Assembly: GCA_903854455.1 (NCBI GenBank)
Contig: CAINWJ010000023.1
Location: forward strand, 1 to 13,495
DNA from: Candidatus Peribacteria bacterium
Lineage (GTDB): Bacteria; Patescibacteriota; Gracilibacteria; Peribacterales; Peribacteraceae
Direction: 5' to 3'
DNA length: 13,495 nt
A model generated the notes under the pieces. The model was not told the origin of the DNA. It searched no databases and worked only from the letters and a program-made list of their open reading frames with translations. Each line of letters begins with the position of its first letter. The stretch's first letter is position 1. Below, piece after piece: positions 1 to 6,191 of the stretch. The position numbers and the translations under genes are program-made.

Positions 1-2849
1 CCGGTGGTGACGATTGTCGGCGCCTTTGATCCGATACCGAAGAGTCCCCGTATTCCCGTACTCTCATATTCCTGTACTCCTCCGCTCGGACTCGTGACCG
101 TGAGCTTCAGCTCCGCATCGCAGACGATCTTTCCCTGATCATCCAGGACACCGATGGCGAGAGAGCCGGTTTGATTCTGCTGGTAGACATCCTGATCCGT
201 GTTCATCGCGAGGACACCCCAGGCGAAGTCCTGGGTGAGGGTTTGGGTTTCGTTGGTGAGAGGATTGCGGACGGTGACCTCGGCGGTGTAGAGACCGGGA
301 ATGAATGCGCGCTCCGGTTCGATGACGAGGACGACGGAACCGCGTTCAAAATGGAAGTTTGGCAAGATTGTCTTGCCTGATTTATCTTTGAGCTTCACCT
401 GGATGAGAGGAGTGGTCAGCGATGAGCGGTCAGCGGACAGCACGTTCTGCTGTTCGCTGTTCGCTGTTCGCTGTTCGCTCGCGTTCGCCTCTGCAATCGC
501 CTTCGCGACCTCCGTTGTCTGCTTCGCAGCCTCAGCATTGATCGTATCTCTGAGCAGTGTCGCTGTTCCCGGATCACTCTTCTCGATGACTGCGATCATG
601 GCAGCATCGGGATCCTTGCCGGCAAGGGTGGCGGTGATGGCGGAGGACTTAAGCGTGGCTTCCAGAGCCGGATCGATGACGGCTTCGGCCTTCGTACCGA
701 CGATGTCGGTGATGGCGGAGCGGACAGAGTCAGATGTTTCAATAGCCGATGTGACAGCCGCTGAAACATTCGACTGGAGACGTTTGACAGAGGAGTCTGG
801 TGCCAGAGCAGTGGCCTCGGAAAGAGCGGAAGAATCCTGGACGATCGCCTGTGCGATGGTACCTGCTTGCTCCTGCACGAAGGCACTGACGGCAGCGGAG
901 AGCGTGTCCTGAGACTGTGTTGCGGCGTTGGCGATGGCCTGGAGGGCGACGGAATCCTTGAGATGACCATTGGCGTCGAGTGAGCCATCGGGGATCGTGG
1001 TTTCCACAAGCGTAAATGCTGCACCGTCGGTGGCGGAAATCGTGCCGGGGGTGCGCTGCTTCAGGGTAATGCCAGTATTGTCGGTCGCCTGCCCCGCGGA
1101 GTCCGAAGGACGAAGTGGGGTGACGAGGAGGAACCACGTCCGGGATTCGGTGAGGGAGATGGGGAGCGGTTCGGCGGAAGCCATGAACGGCGTGAACCAG
1201 CGGAGGAAGGACTGCAGGAGGGAGCCAGATGATGTGTCGGTGGCGGGAATCGTTGATCCGGTGGCGGCTGCAGGAAGCATTGATCCGGAATTGTTGAGCG
1301 TGGAACCTGTTCCTGCGCCAGAAAGAACGGAGCCCGAATTGGAGAGGTGAATAGTGAGTTGTGTATTGTTGTCGGTAGAGCCGGAAAGTGTTTCGATCTG
1401 TGCCTGCTGATCGCTGATCGCAGGTCGCTGTTCGCTCGTCACCCCCTCCATCTGCCCCGTGATGCTCACCGGTCCGAAAGGAACGATCAGTGGAGCATTG
1501 AGAATTTTGTAGTTGTAGGAGACGTCGGCTGGTGTGCCCGAGATGAATGCTTTGCTCCAGGTGATGACACTCCCCTCTCCGTTGCGTTCGATGGTGCCAC
1601 CGGCAGAAATGTCTGAAACCTGGACGCCGGCAGGGATCTTCTCGGTGAGCGTACCGATGAACGAGATCGCCGGTGTGACGCTGATGATCATGGATTCGGT
1701 TTGATCGGCGTAGGAACGGGTGACGGTGGAGCGCCTGATCTGCGCCAGGGCGTTGTTCATCGGCTGTAGATCGAGTATCGCTTTGCCGGAGCCCGTAGTG
1801 ATCGTGATGATCTGAGCATCGATCGACGTCGGAACGATGAAGCTGTAATCCGGATCGGTCTTGATGGTGCGGTAGCGGCACTTGCCGAGGCGGGTGATGG
1901 TGTCGTTGATCGTCGAGAAGGTTGATAGGGTGCCTTCAGCATTCGTTGCAACGGCTGTAACCTGCTGACCGCAGAGAGGATCACCGGATGCGTTAGTGAG
2001 ACTCACGGCGATGGAAGCTTTCTGACCGTTCGAGTAATGGTCCTGATCGGCATTGGCGATGAAGAACCCCATGGAGATGTCCTGATCGAAGAGTGTTGTA
2101 CCGAAGCCGAGGAATCCTGCGATGCCGCTTCTGCGTTCAGCGGTGAGACGGTAGGAGCCGGGGGTGAAGGCAACGGTCGGCGTGACAGTGACGATGGTGC
2201 CGGTGCCGTCCTGCGTGAAGGTCAGAGTTGAAGCGATGGAACCTCCGGTAGCGGTGCCACTGTCGTTCGCGAACGACGTGGCGGTGAGTGTGACGGAGAG
2301 ATCATCCTGCAGATCTTTGATCGAAGCGATGGCTGCAGGGATCCGGAGGACGGGGGTGGAACTAGTGGAGTTTTGGAGGAGGACCTGGGGATTGGGGATG
2401 AGGACTTGGAAATCGGCGCCAGTGCCGGAGACCGTAGCGCCGGAGGAGGTTTCGGCAATGATTGAACCAGTGCCGGCTGTCTGAGCGTCGATTTCCGATC
2501 CCGACCCCGACTTGCCCTGAGTCGCATCGAAGGGTACCTGACCCTCCGTCGAACCGGATGACGTTTCCAGAACAATGGCTCCCGTCTCGGTGTCTGTTTT
2601 CGCAGGCGCGATCGTAGCGCCGGAGAAAGCTTGAGTGATCATCGATCCGGTCTCCGTTTGCTGATCGCTGACCGCAGGTCGCTGACCGCTCTCGTCCGTC
2701 GCTCCGCTGCCCGTGATCACCTCCGAAGCATTCACAAAGAACACCCGCACGGTGAGTGCCGTGAACATCAGGATTCCGAGCAGTACAGGCACGATGTCGC
2801 GCTGCAGGATCTTGCGGCCGGAGGCTGGTCGTGTGTGTGTGGGTTTCAT
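1..2849 (-). CDS. Large secreted/membrane-anchored Ig- or macroglobulin-like repeat protein, 3' end outside the window
   Basis: I translated this frame by hand. It is open from an ATG at 2849 to the window edge, about 949 residues without a stop. The start is supported by AAGAGG at 2861-2866, 11 nt upstream. Residues about 18-38 form a hydrophobic signal anchor (core VPVLLGILMFTALTV). Then come Gly/Ser/Thr linkers with repeated 'GSIIAETSSGAT'-like motifs (about 67-150), and beta-rich Ig-like sequence. Two copies of a 'NxDQDxYxxxQ...C' module lie at about 265 and 883, resembling the macroglobulin-type 'xYxPGQ' strand. A G-S-x-L linker is at about 500-545, and an Ala-rich probably helical region at about 634-789. 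Three 7-bp repeat arrays are translated in frame (separate entries). Codon bias and a low-complexity linker style resembling that of proteins A and B support a real gene. It is probably an envelope or adhesin-like protein; no catalytic motif is seen. The exact family is not recognised. The C-terminal anchor, if any, lies outside the window. Confidence 0.88.
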   Translation of the reverse strand, partial: MKPTHTRPASGRKILQRDIVPVLLGILMFTALTVRVFFVNASEVITGSGATDESGQRPAVSDQQTETGSMITQAFSGATIAPAKTDTETGAIVLETSSGSTEGQVPFDATQGKSGSGSEIDAQTAGTGSIIAETSSGATVSGTGADFQVLIPNPQVLLQNSTSSTPVLRIPAAIASIKDLQDDLSVTLTATSFANDSGTATGGSIASTLTFTQDGTGTIVTVTPTVAFTPGSYRLTAERRSGIAGFLGFGTTLFDQDISMGFFIANADQDHYSNGQKASIAVSLTNASGDPLCGQQVTAVATNAEGTLSTFSTINDTITRLGKCRYRTIKTDPDYSFIVPTSIDAQIITITTGSGKAILDLQPMNNALAQIRRSTVTRSYADQTESMIISVTPAISFIGTLTEKIPAGVQVSDISAGGTIERNGEGSVITWSKAFISGTPADVSYNYKILNAPLIVPFGPVSITGQMEGVTSEQRPAISDQQAQIETLSGSTDNNTQLTIHLSNSGSVLSGAGTGSTLNNSGSMLPAAATGSTIPATDTSSGSLLQSFLRWFTPFMASAEPLPISLTESRTWFLLVTPLRPSDSAGQATDNTGITLKQRTPGTISATDGAAFTLVETTIPDGSLDANGHLKDSVALQAIANAATQSQDTLSAAVSAFVQEQAGTIAQAIVQDSSALSEATALAPDSSVKRLQSNVSAAVTSAIETSDSVRSAITDIVGTKAEAVIDPALEATLKSSAITATLAGKDPDAAMIAVIEKSDPGTATLLRDTINAEAAKQTTEVAKAIAEANASEQRTANSEQQNVLSADRSSLTTPLIQVKLKDKSGKTILPNFHFERGSVVLVIEPERAFIPGLYTAEVTVRNPLTNETQTLTQDFAWGVLAMNTDQDVYQQNQTGSLAIGVLDDQGKIVCDAELKLTVTSPSGGVQEYESTGIRGLFGIGSKAPTIVTT
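425..465. repeat. Imperfect inverted repeat, 18-nt arms, 5-nt loop
   Basis: The left arm is 425-442 (AGCGGTCAGCGGACAGCA), the loop is 443-447, and the right arm is 448-465 (TGCTGTTCGCTGTTCGCT). Fifteen of 18 positions pair. Two of the three mismatches are G-T wobbles on the plus strand, but not in the mRNA of the host gene, which is read from the minus strand. The right arm overlaps the first 7-bp array, so the arms look like oppositely oriented copies of the same heptamer family. Confidence 0.75.
450..477. repeat. 7-bp tandem array, copy 1 (CTGTTCG x4)
   Basis: Four perfect units of CTGTTCG. On the coding strand the array reads SEQRTANSEQQ, because three 7-bp units equal seven codons. It lies in the leftmost gene between the Ala-rich region and the second macroglobulin-like part. 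It shares unit phase and reading frame with the arrays at 1407-1434 and 2661-2688. Confidence 0.9.
1407..1434. repeat. 7-bp tandem array, copy 2
   Basis: Four units: CTGATCG, CTGATCG, CAGGTCG, CTGTTCG. The coding strand reads SEQRPAISDQQ in the leftmost gene. The variant third unit (CAGGTCG) is shared exactly with the copy at 2661-2688, which points to common descent rather than chance. Confidence 0.85.
2661..2688. repeat. 7-bp tandem array, copy 3
   Basis: Four units: CTGATCG, CTGACCG, CAGGTCG, CTGACCG. The coding strand reads SGQRPAVSDQQ about 25 residues after the signal anchor of the leftmost gene. Same order and phase as the copy at 1407-1434. Confidence 0.85.
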
Positions 2850-2960
2850 GAAAGGATATTCCTCTTATTTTAGCAGAAATTTGAGGTTTGTTGAATGGTG
2901 AATATGGTGATTACTCACTATATTCGTAAAATAGCAATATTCAGCTATTTCAAATTATTC

Positions 2961-2989
2961 AAAAAAAATATGTGTCCTGCAAGACGCAC
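2961..2989 (-). terminator. Possible intrinsic terminator of the ABC operon
   Basis: Read on the minus strand, a short imperfect hairpin (2989-2972, about 6 bp with a 2-nt bulge and a TGCA loop) is followed after 3 nt by eight T residues (2968-2961). It starts 12 nt after the permease stop codon, which is the right place to end that operon. The stem is weak, so the call rests mainly on position and the T run. Confidence 0.42.
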
Positions 2990-3001
2990 CCCGATCACAT
3001 C

Positions 3002-4189
3002 CTACTTGTACCTCAGAGCATCGAGAGGATTCAATCGTGCAGCTCTGAATGACGGATACAGCCCTGTCAGAAAACCGATCGATGTCGAGAACACCATGAT
3101 GACAACCATAAACCAGAGAGGAGCGAGGAATACATCAACCGGTGGACCATTGAACCGCTGCGCAAGCGCATTCAAGCCAAAATTGACGGCTTCACCGATA
3201 ACTCCTCCCATAGTCAATCCTCCGACACCACCGAGGAATCCCATTGCCATGGACTCGACTAAGAACATCGTCATGATGTCGCGTCGCGTCATCCCGATGG
3301 ATCGCATGATGCCGATTTCATTGGTTCGCTCCAGAAGTGCGATCGTCATCGTGTTGAACATGCCGATGGCAGAGACCACGAGTGCCACCAATCCGAAGAA
3401 CCCGAGAACGATCTGAATGATCTGGAATATCTTTGTCGCCTGATCGATGACATCTGATAAAGATGCGACGACAAATCCTCGTTTGATGATCTCATCGCGA
3501 ACAGCGGCCATGGAAGATTGTCCGTTGACCTTCACCTTGAGCTGATCGTAATTCTTGATTTTGAAGCTGGAAAGTGCGTCCAGAGGCAGGAGAATTCGAC
3601 TGTTGTCCTCGTCCATCAGTATGCCTCGAATAACTGTCGCACCGGACCATTCGCGAACTCTCACGGTTCCTACCTCTGTCTCCTCGGGAAGATAGACAAC
3701 CAAATTGATTTGCTTACCGATGAGCCCCTCTGTGCTGTCACCAAATAGTCTGGCAGCGGCACTCGACAACACTGCTCCTGATTCACCTACGGAAAAGAAA
3801 TCTCCTGCTGCAGGTACAGAGCCACTGAACCGGAAAAATGAAGGATCCATGCCCTCCAGTTCGACATCACTGGTCAATGATCCCAACGATACCTGAGCTG
3901 AGAAGACCGCCATCCGTGCTACCTGTTCCACCTGCGGTATCGACGTGATGCCGGTGACACTCTGTTCATCAAGAAGCACAGCATCCGATGGTGATGCTAC
4001 ATCGAGCGTCAGGAGTGTATCGGCATTGGCGATGCGGTTGAGAATCGTCTGCTGAAGACCATAACCCAGTGAAACGAGAAAGAACACGGTACCGATACCC
4101 ACGCCAACACCAAGGATCGTGAGCAGTGTCCGCATCGGCCTGGTGCGGAACATACGTAGTGCCAGTAGGAGGGTGTCAGATGTTCTCAT
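3002..4189 (-). CDS. MacB/LolE-type ABC transporter permease (FtsX family)
   Basis: 395 residues, normal for a stand-alone MacB/LolC/E-like permease. It has the family's four-helix layout: TM1 at about 18-42 (ILGVGVGIGTVFFLVSLGYG), a MacB_PCD-like extracytoplasmic domain at about 43-252, then TM2 about 255-285, TM3 about 306-335 and TM4 about 352-375. The FtsX signature 'ERTNEIGIMRSIGMTRRDI' follows TM2, and the protein ends in the typical 'AARLNPLDALRYK'. Members of this family use ATP-driven mechanotransmission to release lipoproteins or export peptides, antibiotics or surface molecules. The substrate here cannot be deduced. Its ATG overlaps the ATPase stop (ATGA), so it is probably translationally coupled; no Shine-Dalgarno is seen. 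It likely works as a homodimer with the upstream ATPase. A possible terminator follows the stop. Confidence 0.95.
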   Translation of the reverse strand: MRTSDTLLLALRMFRTRPMRTLLTILGVGVGIGTVFFLVSLGYGLQQTILNRIANADTLLTLDVASPSDAVLLDEQSVTGITSIPQVEQVARMAVFSAQVSLGSLTSDVELEGMDPSFFRFSGSVPAAGDFFSVGESGAVLSSAAARLFGDSTEGLIGKQINLVVYLPEETEVGTVRVREWSGATVIRGILMDEDNSRILLPLDALSSFKIKNYDQLKVKVNGQSSMAAVRDEIIKRGFVVASLSDVIDQATKIFQIIQIVLGFFGLVALVVSAIGMFNTMTIALLERTNEIGIMRSIGMTRRDIMTMFLVESMAMGFLGGVGGLTMGGVIGEAVNFGLNALAQRFNGPPVDVFLAPLWFMVVIMVFSTSIGFLTGLYPSFRAARLNPLDALRYK

Positions 4190-5862
4190 GAGGAGTGATT
4201 GATCTTTTGACTGGGGAGCGGGTGTCTACCCGCGGATGAATCGGATTCTGAAGTCATTCGCTGTGCGATGATCGTAGATACCTGATCCCCATGATTTTTT
4301 CTGAGCTGTGCGCCAATCTTTTGCACTTCATTGTTACCGCCGAAGAACGAATGCGGCTTGGTCATGAACGATACAAATCGTGCACGGAGCGATGATCGTG
4401 GAGTCGTCGGCGCATGAAGCGGGATCGCCACCGGATCCGATGTCTGGGAATCCTCCGCCGCCTCATCAGCATGCAACTGATTCTGCTGAGACACTGTGCG
4501 CTTCTTCGATTCATCCAGGCCGGTCGCGAGGATCAGCGATTCGATACGGTGACACAACGCATGTGCGTGTCGTATCCACAATCCAGCTCCACCCTTTCTG
4601 ACCGGCAGGCGCAACTGACGATAGAGGAGTGCCGTGCCCGCCTCACCGGTCAAACGCTGAGCGATCAGATGATCGATAACCTGAAGAACTGTCGGTGAAG
4701 TCGTACGGATGTTCACGCCATGAAGTGCGGTACGACGAATATCCTCGGCCTCCTGAGAGATACGCTTGGAATCCGGATAACCGGATATTCGATGTTCCAT
4801 AGCAGACAGGCGCCGTGCCTCCGTTACTGCCTTCGTAATACTCAGGAAGATCCTTGCAGCTTTCGCCGGATGCAATCCCAATCCCCCCTCCTCCTCAGGT
4901 CGGTGCAACAGATGCTCCAGAGGACGTTTCTCTTTTGCTCCATGGACGAGGTACGCAGCGACGGATTGTTCCAGCCTGCGCATGCCAGGAGCGGTGATAC
5001 CGGAGAGGACTTCATCAAGAATCTCCTGTGAACGAAGGAGATCTGCCAGCTGCGTCTGTGAGCTCAGCGCATCCGGAGAAACGGTCTTCGCCCACTCCAG
5101 AAGCTTTTGCTGCAATGACTGCTCGGCGGCTGCAAGAACCGGTGACTGCTTCCGCTCCTCCTCGGAGTTCGCCTGAACCCGAACGATCTGACCGTCACGC
5201 ATGAAGAAAACACGATGCGCATGATGCAAATGACTCGGATCATGGGATACGAGAATGACCGTTTTCTTGTCTCGATCATTGAGTTCCCTCAGTAGCTTCA
5301 TCACTTCCTCAGACGACTTACTGTCCAGGTTCCCCACAGGTTCATCGGCAAGCAGAATATCGGGGTCATTCATGACTGACCGACAAATGGCAACGCGCTG
5401 CTGCTGACCACCGGAAAGCTCTGTTGGCAGTTTCTTCGCCTGCTTCAGAACACCAAATTTCTCCATGAGCTTCATGGCTTTGGCGGCGCGTTCGCTCCTC
5501 CGTCGATTGAGAGCGACCTGGGGAAGGGCAATATTATCGATAACGGATAAGGATGGGATAAGGTAAAACGCTTGGAATATCATCCCGATGGTCTGCTGAT
5601 GCAGACGCTCACGCTCTTTCTGTTTCATGGTGAGCAAGTTCTCACCTTTCACAAGGATCTCGCCTTTCACATTCGTCTCGAGACCGGAGATGGAATAAAG
5701 GAGAGTAGATTTGCCACACCCGGATGGTCCGAAGAATACGATGAATTCACCGGGGTAAATCTCCAGAGACACATGCTTGAGTGCCTGCACTTCATTGTTC
5801 TTGCCGGCAAAGTACGTGACATCCAGATTACGCACTGTGATCAATGGCTTGGATTCAGGCAT
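4186..5862 (-). CDS. LolD/MacB-type ABC transporter ATPase with long C-terminal extension
   Basis: 558 residues from the ATG at 5862. Residues 1-230 are a complete ABC ATPase: Walker A GPSGCGKST (45-53), Q-loop Gln97, signature LSGGQ (149-153), Walker B DILLADEP (168-175) and D-loop GNLD, and H-loop His207. The LolD/MacB subfamily fits the paired FtsX-type permease. A typical LolD is about 230 residues. Here about 320 more follow, polar and probably helical, with two similar 'LL..RP..GG.GL' segments and an 'IAQR(L/M)T' motif seen twice. I do not recognise this domain. An in-frame TTG at 5955 would add 31 residues, but a good -10 element lies inside that stretch and the family's N-terminus begins at MPESKPLITV, so the ATG is preferred. 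No Shine-Dalgarno is evident. The stop overlaps the permease start. Confidence 0.94.
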   Translation of the reverse strand: MPESKPLITVRNLDVTYFAGKNNEVQALKHVSLEIYPGEFIVFFGPSGCGKSTLLYSISGLETNVKGEILVKGENLLTMKQKERERLHQQTIGMIFQAFYLIPSLSVIDNIALPQVALNRRRSERAAKAMKLMEKFGVLKQAKKLPTELSGGQQQRVAICRSVMNDPDILLADEPVGNLDSKSSEEVMKLLRELNDRDKKTVILVSHDPSHLHHAHRVFFMRDGQIVRVQANSEEERKQSPVLAAAEQSLQQKLLEWAKTVSPDALSSQTQLADLLRSQEILDEVLSGITAPGMRRLEQSVAAYLVHGAKEKRPLEHLLHRPEEEGGLGLHPAKAARIFLSITKAVTEARRLSAMEHRISGYPDSKRISQEAEDIRRTALHGVNIRTTSPTVLQVIDHLIAQRLTGEAGTALLYRQLRLPVRKGGAGLWIRHAHALCHRIESLILATGLDESKKRTVSQQNQLHADEAAEDSQTSDPVAIPLHAPTTPRSSLRARFVSFMTKPHSFFGGNNEVQKIGAQLRKNHGDQVSTIIAQRMTSESDSSAGRHPLPSQKINHSS

Positions 5863-5899
5863 TGAAAGAAGTATTTGAAATATGTGTTTATTCGTTTGA

Positions 5900-5928
5900 A
5901 TTATAGCATACCATAGCTGTAAACGAAA
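5900..5928 (-). promoter_or_regulatory. Likely sigma-70-type promoter of the ABC operon
   Basis: On the minus strand an extended -10 element TGCTATAAT (TATAAT at 5905-5900 with TG 2 nt upstream) has a weak -35 candidate TTTCGT (5928-5923) at 17-bp spacing. Transcription would start near 5893, giving a leader of about 30 nt before the ATPase ATG at 5862. The perfect extended -10 explains why a poor -35 could suffice. Confidence 0.6.
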
Positions 5929-6044
5929 GATCGATTCAGAAATCATCCACATCAATATCGATCCCTACCCCACGACCCAAAAAAGCTCGAGCCTGCATAT
6001 GACTTCGTCAGTACATGGCTTGCCATGAGGTGCGAAGGGACGAA

Positions 6045-6121
6045 TGGTACCCCCGGCAGGACTCGAACCTGCGACCAACAGGTTAGAAACCTGCTGCTCT
6101 ATCCACCTGAGCTACGGGGGC
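6045..6121 (-). tRNA. tRNA-Arg (anticodon UCU)
   Basis: A complete cloverleaf can be folded by eye: acceptor GCCCCCG/CGGGGGT (one G-U at the end), D arm GCTC/GAGC, anticodon stem GCAGG/CCTGT with loop TTTCTAA (anticodon TCT at positions 34-36), 5-nt variable loop, and T arm GCAGG/CCTGC with loop TTCGAGT. The discriminator is A, and the CCA tail is encoded (6047-6045). The gene reads AGA/AGG codons. It sits between protein B and the ABC operon, in the same orientation. No clear promoter of its own was found. Confidence 0.98.
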
Positions 6122-6191
6122 ACGATGCTGAGAAAGAAGATTCACCTATACTCAATTTCTCCTCATATTCTACAGGAGAATGCGATGATCG

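Noticed and set aside
301..912. 203-codon plus-strand frame
   Set aside because: Antisense to the ~950-codon leftmost gene, which has coherent domains and a signal anchor. The plus frame has no recognisable domain, and its SLFAVRCSL stretch is just the 7-bp repeat read backwards.
2874..2902. TTCAAC-17-TAAAAT as promoter for the leftmost gene
   Set aside because: A start site 7 nt after the TAAAAT would fall within the Shine-Dalgarno sequence AAGAGG, so the leader would lose its ribosome site. The real promoter is probably further upstream or the gene is co-transcribed.
4321..5810. 'GGNNEVQ' near the ATPase C-terminus echoing 'GKNNEVQ' near its N-terminus, with a shared 12-bp CACTTCATTGTT
   Set aside because: The similarity covers about ten residues only, one a strand of the ABC domain and the other in a polar tail. 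Probably chance.
5863..5955. 31-residue N-terminal extension of the ABC ATPase from a TTG at 5955
   Set aside because: It would cover the extended -10 promoter, has no Shine-Dalgarno, and lies before the normal family N-terminus.
5979..5992. GCTCGAGC palindrome followed by six T (minus strand) as a tRNA terminator
   Set aside because: The palindrome leaves almost no stem once a loop is allowed, so it is too weak to call.
6014..6027. CATGGC-TT-GCCATG inverted repeat downstream of the tRNA
   Set aside because: A 2-nt loop cannot form a normal hairpin and no T run follows.
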